Assembly: GCF_026344135.1 (NCBI RefSeq)
Contig: NZ_JAPKNA010000002.1
Coordinates: 124,001 to 188,000, forward strand
Source of the DNA: Alcaligenes parafaecalis
GTDB lineage: Bacteria; Pseudomonadota; Gammaproteobacteria; Burkholderiales; Burkholderiaceae_B
Direction: 5' to 3'
DNA: 64,000 nucleotides
The position numbers were made by a program, and so were the translations under genes. How positions within the stretch are numbered: position 1 is the first letter of the stretch; every line of letters begins with the position of its first letter. The notes beneath the pieces are model-generated. The model searched no databases. It was not told the DNA's origin and worked only from the letters and a program-made list of their open reading frames with translations. Shown in pieces: positions 17,212 through 25,551 of the stretch.

Positions 17212-18696
17212 ATGCAGACAGACGACCGCAGGCTGGACGTCAAGATCAGCAATGGCTGGATTATTGATGGCTTGGCCACCCCGCGTTGGCGTGGTGATGT
17301 GGGTATTCGAGAGGGACGTATTGTCGCCGTGGGCGACCTGAGCGCCTGGCACGCCGATCAATCGGTAGACGCCAGCGGCCATGTCGTGGCTCCCGGTTTT
17401 ATTGATACTCACGGCCATGATGATTTGATGTTCATTGAGCGGCCTGTTCTGGACTGGAAAACCAGCCAGGGCATTACGACGGTTGTGGTTGGTAATTGCG
17501 GCGTCAGTGCGTTCCCGGCTCCTTTGCCTGGTAATTCGGCGGCTGCCTTGGCCTTGCTGGGTGATTCGCCCCTGTTTGATGACATGGCGCAGTACGTGCA
17601 GGCCGTGCGCAACTTGAAGCCCATGATTAATGTGGCGGCCTTGGTTGGTCACGCAAACTTGCGTATGGCTGTGATGCAGGACCCCTTGGCTCAGCCCAAC
17701 GAGACTGAGCAAGCGGCGATGGAATCCTTGTTGGCCCGGGCACTGGAAGAAGGTGCCGTGGGCTTTAGTACCGGCCTGGCCTACGAGCCTGGCTGCATGG
17801 CCGAGCAGGCCGAGCTGGAAGGTCTGGCCCATGTTGCCGCTTCCAAAGGCTCTTTGCACACCAGCCACATTCGCAATGAAGGCGATACGGTTCAGGAATC
17901 GGTAGAAGAAGTGCTGTCTGTCGGCCGTCAGACACAGTGCGCCACTTTGGTATCGCACCACAAGTGCATGATGCCCGCCAATTGGGGCCGCAGCGCCAAT
18001 ACCTTGGCCAATATTGATCAGGCCCGCGCCGATGGCGTGCAGGCCACTCTGGATATTTATCCCTATTCGGGCAGCTCCACGATCCTGATCCCCGAGCGTG
18101 CTCACACCATTGAGCAGATTCGTATTACCTGGTCCGAGCCGCACCCGGAATGCAATGGCCTGTATCTGGCCGACATTGCCGAGCAGTGGGGGTGTGATCG
18201 GGAAACAGCCGCACGGCGTTTGCTGCCTGCTGGCGCTATTTACTTTGCGATGGATGAAAAAGAAGTCCAACGCATTTTCAGCCACCCATGTTGCATGGTG
18301 GGCTCGGACGGATTGCCCGCGGATGCGCACCCCCACCCTCGTTTGTGGGGCAGCTTCACGCGCATTTTAGGGCGGTACGTACGCGAAGATGGCCTGATGT
18401 CGCTGGAGCAAGCTGTGGCCAAAATGACGGCCATGCCTGCCTCGGTCTTCGGGCTGGAAAATCGCGGCGTGTTGCAGGTCGGCGCCTGGGCGGATCTGGT
18501 GGTGTTTAATCCCGAAACGGTGCAAGATTGCGCCACCTGGGAGGAGCCCACCTTACCGTCTCAAGGTGTGCAGACCGTGTTTGTGAATGGCGTGCAGGTT
18601 CACCCTGTCGCCCCGGAAAAGCGGCCCGGACAGGTGCTTAACCGCGCCTTTGCCGCTCAGGCGCAAAGCCTGGATGCGCCGATTATTCCGCTCTAA
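17212..18696 (+). CDS. N-acyl-D-amino-acid deacylase (D-aminoacylase family)
   Basis: Zinc amidohydrolase of 494 aa expected to remove an acyl group from N-acyl-D-amino acids. It carries His67-Gly-His69, Cys96 in VGNCG, His219 in TSHIR, His249-His250 in SHHK and the Asp in GSDGLP. These match, at nearly the same numbering, the metal and catalytic residues described for the Alcaligenes A-6 D-aminoacylase. First gene of a run with a permease, a beta-lactamase-fold hydrolase and two amide hydrolases. Related family members act on N-acyl-D-glutamate or D-aspartate, so the exact substrate is open. Confidence 0.9.
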   Translation: MQTDDRRLDVKISNGWIIDGLATPRWRGDVGIREGRIVAVGDLSAWHADQSVDASGHVVAPGFIDTHGHDDLMFIERPVLDWKTSQGITTVVVGNCGVSAFPAPLPGNSAAALALLGDSPLFDDMAQYVQAVRNLKPMINVAALVGHANLRMAVMQDPLAQPNETEQAAMESLLARALEEGAVGFSTGLAYEPGCMAEQAELEGLAHVAASKGSLHTSHIRNEGDTVQESVEEVLSVGRQTQCATLVSHHKCMMPANWGRSANTLANIDQARADGVQATLDIYPYSGSSTILIPERAHTIEQIRITWSEPHPECNGLYLADIAEQWGCDRETAARRLLPAGAIYFAMDEKEVQRIFSHPCCMVGSDGLPADAHPHPRLWGSFTRILGRYVREDGLMSLEQAVAKMTAMPASVFGLENRGVLQVGAWADLVVFNPETVQDCATWEEPTLPSQGVQTVFVNGVQVHPVAPEKRPGQVLNRAFAAQAQSLDAPIIPL

Positions 18697-18818
18697 GCGG
18701 CGCGTCGGACAAAAAAACAGTCGCTGTGGTCTGGGGTGGTCAACCAGGGCAGGGTGATTGCATCACATGCAGGCCAGTCTTGTGAAAGCTGGCCAAGAAG
18801 GATCGTTAAGGAGACGAC

Positions 18819-20231
18819 ATGAGTGTCATTCAGCAACAAATGCCAACGGGCAAGCGCAATGCGGCCATGGTGGTGTTTTTAATTGGCATGGCGATTGCCT
18901 TGTACACCCACTTTTACATGCCGGGTGAAAGCTCCCTGTGGGGCTTGACGCCGGTAGTGGTGTTTGCGCTTATCGCCCTGTTGGGTGTGGACATTGTTCT
19001 GGCCACGATTGGTGCGATTGTATTGGGCGCCATCATGACCAGCACCACCCCCATTGCCATGGGTAAACTGCTGGCCGAGTCCCTGGGCTCGTTTATTGCC
19101 GTAGTGGGTTTGATCATTGTGCTGGGCGCCGGGGTAGGCGAAGTGGCTGCCCGTACCGGTGCGGCGGAACAATTGGTGCGAGCCATTGTGAAGCGTATTG
19201 GTTTGTCCAATCCGCTGCGTGTGCGTCTGGGCATCATGGTGGCGTCCACCCTGATCTGTGGCGCTCTGGGTACGCTGGCTGGCGGTAACGCCATTATTGC
19301 GGCTGTGGTGATCCCGATTGCCGCGGCGGTGCGTCTGTCTCCCCCTGCGGTGGCTGCCTTGTTCCAAAGCGCCGGTTCCGCTGGTCTGGTGCTGGGCCCC
19401 TTCACCCCTAACGTGGTGACGGTAACGGGTCTGACAGGCTTGAGCTACACCGAGTACTTGCTGGTTGCCGGTCTGCCTATGGCGGTGGCGACCTTGCTGA
19501 CGGGCTGGTTCATGTCTGGCCGTATTCAGAAGATCACCAAAGATCAGTTCCAGTACGAAGAAGCCTCGCAAGGCGCGGCTGCGTTTGATGTGAATGCCAA
19601 GGCTTCGCCCAAGGCTGTGCGCGCCGCCTGGGCGTTCTGCATCACCATTGTGGGTCTGGCCGCTATCGGTATTGCGTCCAAAGCCGGTTTTGCTTACGCC
19701 ATTATTGTGATGGTGTCCCTGGGTGCTACGACCGGTCTGGCCGGTGGTCTGAACCCACGTGAGATTCTGCAAGCCATGTATGCCGGTGCGGGCAAGCTGA
19801 TCTGGATTTTCTTCCTGTTCTGGCTGTTCAACCCGGTGCTGGTGTTGGTGGATCAACTGAACGCCTATCACGCCTTGCTGGATTCGGTGCAACCGTACCT
19901 GATCGGTATTAGCGGCGCGGTGCTGTGCATGTTGATCGTGGCCTTTAACGTGGTCGGTCATATCCCCGGTGCGGCTGTGGCGCAGATGACCTTTACCGCG
20001 AAGATTTTTGGTCCTGTGCTGGCGGCCGCCGGTGTGGGCCCCGCCGCGACGGCTGCCGTGATTCTGGGTAGCTCGCAGATTGACTGGTTTGGTCCTTTCC
20101 CTTCTTCAGATATGTTTGGCCAGATGGGCCTGGCACGCTCCACTCAGCTCAAGTACATGTTGTATAACGGCTGGGCGGTCATGGCGATCAACTTGTTGAT
20201 GTTCGCCGGCCTGTTCCTGATTTTGGTCTAA
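18819..20231 (+). CDS. Membrane permease of the ion-transporter/NhaC-like type
   Basis: Integral membrane protein of 470 aa with about 11-12 hydrophobic segments and no soluble domain. Glycine-rich re-entrant-like stretches (GALGTLAGGNAIIAAVV, GPFTPNVVTVTGLTG, GSSQIDWFGPFPSSD) suggest the ion-transporter superfamily that includes NhaC and organic-anion carriers. An AAGGAGACGAC ribosome site precedes the ATG. It lies between the D-aminoacylase and the beta-lactamase-fold gene, 13-19 bases before the latter, so it most likely imports the compound this operon degrades. Confidence 0.7.
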   Translation: MSVIQQQMPTGKRNAAMVVFLIGMAIALYTHFYMPGESSLWGLTPVVVFALIALLGVDIVLATIGAIVLGAIMTSTTPIAMGKLLAESLGSFIAVVGLIIVLGAGVGEVAARTGAAEQLVRAIVKRIGLSNPLRVRLGIMVASTLICGALGTLAGGNAIIAAVVIPIAAAVRLSPPAVAALFQSAGSAGLVLGPFTPNVVTVTGLTGLSYTEYLLVAGLPMAVATLLTGWFMSGRIQKITKDQFQYEEASQGAAAFDVNAKASPKAVRAAWAFCITIVGLAAIGIASKAGFAYAIIVMVSLGATTGLAGGLNPREILQAMYAGAGKLIWIFFLFWLFNPVLVLVDQLNAYHALLDSVQPYLIGISGAVLCMLIVAFNVVGHIPGAAVAQMTFTAKIFGPVLAAAGVGPAATAAVILGSSQIDWFGPFPSSDMFGQMGLARSTQLKYMLYNGWAVMAINLLMFAGLFLILV

Positions 20232-20250
20232 GTATTGAAGGAGTGTGGGT

Positions 20251-21096
20251 ATGTTTACCTTAGGAAGCGAGTTATTGGATGCGCCGCTAGTGCGCGAGCG
20301 CCTGCAAGAACGTCTTGAGCCTGTGTTGAGTCAGGAGTCCGCCCGTATTTCCATGGCGGTCTACGCAACCGACGGTACCTCCTTGTTTGATTGGCATGCG
20401 CAGCGCGTCATGCCATCCGCCAGCCTGATCAAAACGCCCATGCTCCTGTGTTTGCTGGAGCAAGTGGCCCAGGGCAAGCTGTCGCTGGATACGGTCTACC
20501 CTCTGCCCGAGGGTGACCGTACGCCTGGCACCGGCATTTTGAGCCAACTGCCCGGCGTGCCCAGCCTGAGCCTGCGCGAGCTGGCTTTGCTGATGATTAT
20601 CCTGAGCGATAACGTCGCCACCAATGCCCTGATCGACTTGCTGGGTATGGATAACATCAACGCCTGGAGTGCCCAGGCCGGTTTGCAGCATACGGATTTG
20701 CAGCGTCACATGATGGACATGAAGGCGCGTGAAGCCGGTAAAGATAACTGGACGACAGCGCAGGATGCCTGCTCGACCTTGCTGTACCTGTTGCACTCGC
20801 CTGCCTTGCCCGAGAACCTGCGTCAGCAGGGCCTGGACATGCTGGCTGACCAGCGCGAGCGCGGTCACTTTGCAGCAATTCTGCCTTCTATCGCTCAATT
20901 GGCTCACAAGACCGGCTCCTTGCCGGGCCTGCGTCACGACGCCGGTATCTTGACGATGGGCGAGCGCAGTGTGGTGCTGGCCGTGATGGCCGATGGCTTT
21001 ACCGATGGTCGCACCAGCACTTCTCTTTACGGTGGCCAGGGGGCGGGTGTCTTGTCCCGTCTGGCCTTGGAAACGGCCCGCGCCTTGCAGTACTGA
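20251..21096 (+). CDS. Class A beta-lactamase-fold serine hydrolase, cytoplasmic
   Basis: Serine hydrolase of 281 aa with the three active-site motifs of the penicillin-recognising fold: Ser58-Leu-Ile-Lys61 (SxxK), Ser119-Asp-Asn121 (SDN) and Lys220-Thr-Gly222 (KTG). The class A Glu166 motif is not clear; E161 and N166 lie in the matching area. There is no signal peptide, so the enzyme should stay in the cytoplasm, unlike resistance beta-lactamases. ATG 20251 is chosen for its AAGGAG at 20238-20243. Its place among amide hydrolases suggests it opens an amide, lactam or D-amino-acid derivative. Resistance is possible but not implied. Confidence 0.82.
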   Translation: MFTLGSELLDAPLVRERLQERLEPVLSQESARISMAVYATDGTSLFDWHAQRVMPSASLIKTPMLLCLLEQVAQGKLSLDTVYPLPEGDRTPGTGILSQLPGVPSLSLRELALLMIILSDNVATNALIDLLGMDNINAWSAQAGLQHTDLQRHMMDMKAREAGKDNWTTAQDACSTLLYLLHSPALPENLRQQGLDMLADQRERGHFAAILPSIAQLAHKTGSLPGLRHDAGILTMGERSVVLAVMADGFTDGRTSTSLYGGQGAGVLSRLALETARALQY

Positions 21097-21118
21097 GCCG
21101 GTCCGAAAGGATAAAAGT

Positions 21119-21943
21119 ATGTCTACGACACGTGTTGCCCTGGTTCAACTGGATAGCGGCCGCGACCGCCAGACCAATCTGGATCAGCTAGAACATTGGG
21201 TGTTGGCCGCCGCCAAAGACGGGGCACAACTGATTGTGACCCCGGAATACAGCGATGTGCGTGGTGACACGGAATGGTTGCAGCAAAATGCGACGCCGAT
21301 TCCAGGTCTGGTCACCGAGCATATGGCCAGTCTGGCACGTCGCACCGGAGCCTGGATTCATCTGGGTTCCATGCACGAGCGCCGTCCTGATGATCATCGT
21401 CTGGGCAACACCAGTGTCACGTTTTCGCCCGACGGGCAGATCGTGGCGCAGTACCGCAAAGTGCATTTGTACGATGCGGTGGTTAATGGTCTGGAATATC
21501 GGGAATCCGACGATTTCTGCCACGGTCAGCATCTGCAAAATGTGCAAGTCGGGGATTTGAACCTGGGCCTGAGCATTTGCTACGACATGCGCTTTGCCGA
21601 GCTGTTCCGTACCTTGCGCGCCCGTGGCGCGAATGTGCTGGTGGTGCCGGCTGCCTTCAATGTGCATACTGGCCGCGACCATTGGGAAGTCCTGTTGCGT
21701 GCCCGTGCCATTGAAAACCAGTGCTACGTGCTGGCTGCCGCGCAGATCGGTGGCCCAGGCCCCGCCATGCCTTGCCTGGGCCGTAGCATGATTATTGATC
21801 CCTGGGGAACAGTGCTGGCTTGCATGCCTGATCATGCGGGTTATATCTGCGCCGATCTGGATCCTGCCCGTGTGCAACGCATGCGCGAATCGCTTCCGGC
21901 CTGGCAACACCGCCGGGGTGATCTGTATCCTATTCCTTCTTGA
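21119..21943 (+). CDS. Carbon-nitrogen hydrolase (nitrilase superfamily amidase)
   Basis: Nitrilase-superfamily amidase of 274 aa. The Glu-Lys-Cys triad is visible: Glu in VTPEYSD, Lys in YRKVHLYD and Cys in SICYDMRF. The pattern resembles the omega-amidase/Nit subgroup rather than true nitrilases. The ATG at 21119 has a GAAAGGATAAAAGT ribosome site; longer starts would run into the previous gene. It is 22 bases after the beta-lactamase-fold gene and 30 before the deformylase-like gene, clearly the same operon. It probably hydrolyses an amide produced earlier in the pathway. Confidence 0.88.
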   Translation: MSTTRVALVQLDSGRDRQTNLDQLEHWVLAAAKDGAQLIVTPEYSDVRGDTEWLQQNATPIPGLVTEHMASLARRTGAWIHLGSMHERRPDDHRLGNTSVTFSPDGQIVAQYRKVHLYDAVVNGLEYRESDDFCHGQHLQNVQVGDLNLGLSICYDMRFAELFRTLRARGANVLVVPAAFNVHTGRDHWEVLLRARAIENQCYVLAAAQIGGPGPAMPCLGRSMIIDPWGTVLACMPDHAGYICADLDPARVQRMRESLPAWQHRRGDLYPIPS

Positions 21944-21973
21944 TGATGTGCTGACACAGACTGGAGCTTGCTG

Positions 21974-22777
21974 ATGACCGTTCCCGCTGCCTTTGAGTTT
22001 TATCCGGGCACTGCGCCTTTGCTGATTTCTATGCCTCATTCGGGCACTTATGTGCCATCGGATTTGCTGGCGCGTTTTACGGAGTCCGCGCGTCAGGTGC
22101 CGGATACGGATTGGCATATCCCCCGCTTGTATGAATGCGCCCAGAAATTGGGTGCGTCCGTGCTGGTGGCGACACATTCGCGTTTTGTGGTGGATCAGAA
22201 TCGTCCACCGGACAACACTAGTCTGTACCCCGGTCAAAGCGTGACCAGTCTCTGTCCTTTGGACACCTTTGGCGACGAGCCCATTTACCAGCCCGGTCAG
22301 GAACCGGACGAACGTGAAATTGCCCAGCGTCGCGAGACGATCTGGTTGCCGTATCACCAGAAGCTGGAAGAGGAACTGATGCGCTTGCTGGCCCTGCATG
22401 GCCGTGTGGTTCTGTGGGATGCGCACTCGATTCGTTCGGTCGTGCCGCGCTTTTTTGAAGGCCGTTTGCCGGATCTGAATTTTGGTACGGCCAATGGGGC
22501 GAGCTGTGATTCTGCCTTGAGCGATCGTTTGATGAGAACGGCATCGGCCAACAAGGGCTACAGCAGCATCTTGAATGGCCGTTTCAAAGGCGGCTACATT
22601 ACGCGCCACTATGGACGTCCCGAGCAGAACATTCATGCCGTCCAGTTGGAAATGGCGCAATGCTGTTATATGGAAGAGCAGTGGCCCTTTGATTACAAAG
22701 AAGAGGCCGCCCGCAATATCCAGCCCCTGATCGAGGCCTTGCTGCGCGACGCGCTGGCCTTTGCGACCGAGTCCTGA
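21974..22777 (+). CDS. hutG: N-formylglutamate deformylase family hydrolase
   Basis: Member of the N-formylglutamate amidohydrolase family, 267 aa, a zinc enzyme related to carboxypeptidases. Family marks are SMPHSGTYVP, DTDWHIPRLYE, RFVVDQNRPPD and WDAHSIRS. It would release formate from N-formyl-L-glutamate, the last step of one histidine pathway. There are no other hut genes here; the surrounding amide hydrolases suggest another N-acyl amino acid as substrate. The ATG is preceded by GGAG 7 bases upstream. It appears to be the last gene of the operon. Confidence 0.88.
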   Translation: MTVPAAFEFYPGTAPLLISMPHSGTYVPSDLLARFTESARQVPDTDWHIPRLYECAQKLGASVLVATHSRFVVDQNRPPDNTSLYPGQSVTSLCPLDTFGDEPIYQPGQEPDEREIAQRRETIWLPYHQKLEEELMRLLALHGRVVLWDAHSIRSVVPRFFEGRLPDLNFGTANGASCDSALSDRLMRTASANKGYSSILNGRFKGGYITRHYGRPEQNIHAVQLEMAQCCYMEEQWPFDYKEEAARNIQPLIEALLRDALAFATES

Positions 22778-22785
22778 ATTCACCT

Positions 22786-22817
22786 GTAGCCCCGGCACAG
22801 ACCAGCCGGGGCGCTAC
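22786..22817 (+). terminator. Hairpin at the end of the D-aminoacylase operon
   Basis: A CCCCGGC/GCCGGGG stem with flanking pairs lies 9 bases after the last stop of the operon. There is no clear T-run, so it may only be a transcript-end stabiliser. Confidence 0.45.
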
Positions 22818-22857
22818 ACTATCGCCTTGGCCACGGTGGCCGTAGAGCGATTCCTTC

Positions 22858-23706
22858 ATGTCTGACCTTTCCCCGCCCCTGTTCGAGAAACTGTGCTGTC
22901 CTCTGGACGGCTTGCCGCTCGTGTTCCAGGCTCCTAGCTGGCGCTGTCCGTCCGGCCATTGCTTCGATACCGCCAGCCAGGGCTATATCAACTTGCTGCC
23001 TGTACAGAACAAGCGTTCGCGCGATCCGGGCGATAGCAAAGAGATGGTGTCCGCGCGCCGTCGCTATCTGGAATCGGGTGTGTACGAGCCAATTGCCGCC
23101 GGGGTTTGGCGGGCTTTGATGGATGGGCTGGAAGGGGAAGCCCCTTATGCCTGTCTGGATGCCGGTTGTGGCGAGGGCTACTACCCGCGCTATTTGCGTC
23201 AGCAAGATCAGGAGGGGCAACTGGCCCTGATCGGCCTGGATATCTCTAAATGGGCGGTGATGGCGGCGGCACGCAGCTCTTCAGATATACGTTGGCTGGT
23301 GGGCAGCAATGCGCAATTGCCGGTGCCGGATGGCTCTCTGGATGCCTTGCTGTGCATGTTTGGCTTTGCGGTGCCCGAGGAGTTTTTGCGAGCCCTGAAG
23401 TCGGGCGGTATCTGGGTACAGGTGGAAGCGGGCCCGGATCACTTGCTGGAGTTGCGGCGCATTATTTATCCGACCTTGAAAGCCGATAAGGATGAGGTCC
23501 AGGAAGCTCCCGCCGGTTTCAGTCTGGAAGCGACGGAGCGTATTCGTTGTGAGATCAGCCTTGATTCACAAGAAAAAATTGCTGATTTGCTCCTGATGAC
23601 TCCCCACCTGTTTCGCGCCAGCGCCCAGGGGCTGGAGCAGGCTCGTCAATTGACGAGCCTGGATGTGCAGGTGGATGTGCGAATCAAGGTTCTGCGCCGA
23701 CTTTAA
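22858..23706 (+). CDS. rlmA: 23S rRNA (guanine-N1) methyltransferase RlmA-like
   Basis: SAM-dependent methyltransferase of 282 aa. An N-terminal zinc-finger has Cys pairs in LCCPLDG and RCPSGHCFD, followed by GYINLLP, and then a Rossmann fold with the SAM motif LDAGCGEGYYPRYL. This arrangement is typical of RlmA (RrmA), which methylates G745 of 23S rRNA. It stands alone between the amide-hydrolase operon and a convergent diguanylate cyclase, whose stop overlaps its own stop by a few bases. Confidence 0.9.
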   Translation: MSDLSPPLFEKLCCPLDGLPLVFQAPSWRCPSGHCFDTASQGYINLLPVQNKRSRDPGDSKEMVSARRRYLESGVYEPIAAGVWRALMDGLEGEAPYACLDAGCGEGYYPRYLRQQDQEGQLALIGLDISKWAVMAAARSSSDIRWLVGSNAQLPVPDGSLDALLCMFGFAVPEEFLRALKSGGIWVQVEAGPDHLLELRRIIYPTLKADKDEVQEAPAGFSLEATERIRCEISLDSQEKIADLLLMTPHLFRASAQGLEQARQLTSLDVQVDVRIKVLRRL

Positions 23707-25289
23707 GCAGTTTTGATGTCGGAATTATTGACGCCAGGGTCGCAGAGCTCAACCCGATTGCGACCGTTGCGCTTGGCTTTGTACAGCGCTTCATCCGCCA
23801 GTTTCAGAACGGTGCTGTGTTCGCGGCCATGAACCGGCCAGTGAGCCAGCCCAATTGAAATCGTAATGGGCGAACCCGCAGGACTATTGGTCTCGCTGAT
23901 CAGGATACGCAGACGCTCGGCCAGTTGCAGGGCCTGGTCTATATCCTGATCGGGCAGGAAAATACAGAATTCTTCACCGCCGACCCGACAGATCAGATCG
24001 GTCTCGCGAGTACACGCACGCATGGTGTCGGCCAGGAAGCTCAGGACCAGATCGCCTACATCATGCCCGTAGGTGTCGTTGACGCGCTTGAAGTGGTCAA
24101 TATCCACCGTCAGCACGGAAAAGGGCGTGTCCGTTTCCTTCCACTGCTGCAATACGGCCGCCATACCGCGCCGGTTGTTCAGGCAGGTCAAGGGGTCGGT
24201 ATTACGTTCCACATCCATGACGCCCATTTTGCGATTAACGCGCTTCAAGCCCAGCAGCATGGCCAGCTTGATCTGGCGGGATTCAAAATACCAGGCGTGA
24301 ACTTGCGCGATGCGCGAGCTGGCCTTGGCCGAATCCAGATGCGGCGCTTGGCGGGCCAACTGGCGCAAGGGTTTGGCGATCAGCATGGCCAACATCCAGA
24401 TCAGAATCTGCACAGCCAGAAAAAACGGGATGGAGTTGCGTAGCACCTTGCCCAGCAAGACGGTCAGCTCGTCCAGCACGACTTTGGTAGGGCTCTGGAC
24501 GACCACCCCCCATTTCACATCACTGCTGGGTGCAAAACCGGCCAGCATGTCTACACCTTTCACGTTGCGCAGGGACAGGGCATCGCTCTCGCCTTGGCTG
24601 ACGGCATCAATGGCCGGGTTGCCGTGTATGACTTCGCCAATACGGGCCACATCTTTATGGAAAATCAGGCGTTTGTGCTCATCCACAACGTAAATGTAGG
24701 AGCCGTCGCGGTAAAAGTGCTCGCCCAGCAAGGCATTCAGGCTATTGGGCTCGTGCAGGTAAATGGAGCCGCCGACCAGACCCTTGTAGTTGCCGTCTGC
24801 ATCAAAAATAGGGTGCGAGATAAAGATCAACAAACGCCCGGTTGCCGACAGGTAAGGCGGGCTGATGACGGGCACTTTGGTTTTCAGGGCCAGTTGAGTG
24901 CCTTCCCCGTGTAGCGTGGTGCCGATCAGGCTGAGCTTGTGGGGGGCATTGGCCAGAACGCGCCCCTCCGCGTTCAGGATCAGGACGGAGTTAAAGCTGT
25001 TGTTTTGTTCGTTCAGGCGTCGAACTTCGTCACCTAACAGAAGTTCGCCCTGATACAGGGAGCGGGAGAGCATAGTGGCGCTATAGCGAAGCTGCTGCTG
25101 CAAGTTGCCGATGAAGGCATCGGTGCTGCTGGCCAGCTTCAGGGCATAGGCGCGGTTTTTCTCCAGAGCCTGCTCAATCAGCAAGGTACGCTCCGCCGAA
25201 TAGGCCCCATACAAGGTGTAGCCCATGGTCAGCAGACTGCTGGCAGTAGCCAACAAGAGAATCAGCCGGCGCAGATCAACAAAAAACAT
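23703..25289 (-). CDS. Membrane diguanylate cyclase with periplasmic dCache sensor
   Basis: Makes cyclic-di-GMP from two GTP in response to an external signal. Membrane segment near the start, a large periplasmic dCache-type sensor (about 230 residues), a second membrane segment (IPFFLAVQILIWMLAMLIA), then a GGDEF domain with active-site GGEEF. The inhibitory I-site RxxD (RETD) lies five residues before GGEEF, so product inhibition is expected. The ATG at 25289 is chosen; a TTG at 25331 would add 14 residues and neither has a clear ribosome site. Its 3' end overlaps that of rlmA on the other strand. Confidence 0.9.
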   Translation of the reverse strand: MFFVDLRRLILLLATASSLLTMGYTLYGAYSAERTLLIEQALEKNRAYALKLASSTDAFIGNLQQQLRYSATMLSRSLYQGELLLGDEVRRLNEQNNSFNSVLILNAEGRVLANAPHKLSLIGTTLHGEGTQLALKTKVPVISPPYLSATGRLLIFISHPIFDADGNYKGLVGGSIYLHEPNSLNALLGEHFYRDGSYIYVVDEHKRLIFHKDVARIGEVIHGNPAIDAVSQGESDALSLRNVKGVDMLAGFAPSSDVKWGVVVQSPTKVVLDELTVLLGKVLRNSIPFFLAVQILIWMLAMLIAKPLRQLARQAPHLDSAKASSRIAQVHAWYFESRQIKLAMLLGLKRVNRKMGVMDVERNTDPLTCLNNRRGMAAVLQQWKETDTPFSVLTVDIDHFKRVNDTYGHDVGDLVLSFLADTMRACTRETDLICRVGGEEFCIFLPDQDIDQALQLAERLRILISETNSPAGSPITISIGLAHWPVHGREHSTVLKLADEALYKAKRNGRNRVELCDPGVNNSDIKTA

Positions 25290-25460
25290 GAGGTGGGCGA
25301 ATGCTCGAAGAAAAGGGGGGCGATAAGGCAAAAAGACGGGTGGAAGGCACCTAAACCATTATACGTAAAGAATGTTTCGGAGTTTGTGTAAGTGTGACGT
25401 AAGGCCACAGGAGGGAGACCGCACCGGGCAGGGGGCAAGCCCAGAGTGTAAGATGTGAAA

Positions 25461-25472
25461 TGGTCTAGACCA
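25461..25472. promoter_or_regulatory. Perfect palindrome upstream of acnA
   Basis: TGGTCTAGACCA is a perfect 12-bp palindrome about 80 bases before the acnA start. The sequence matches the core of known GntR-family (HutC/DasR-type) operators. It is probably a repressor site for acnA; the regulator is not in the window. Confidence 0.55.
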
Positions 25473-25551
25473 ATAGACAATTACCACATGTGTTTCGCTG
25501 GCTGGGTAAATTGGACGGTATCGGCCAGCACCTTTCCATGGAGATCCCGAT

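Noticed and set aside
20251..21096. Acquired antibiotic-resistance beta-lactamase
   Set aside because: No signal peptide, atypical Glu166 region and an operon of amide hydrolases; no mobile element nearby.
21188..22798. 536-codon minus-strand open frame
   Set aside because: Opposite the nitrilase and deformylase genes, which carry intact catalytic motifs on the plus strand.
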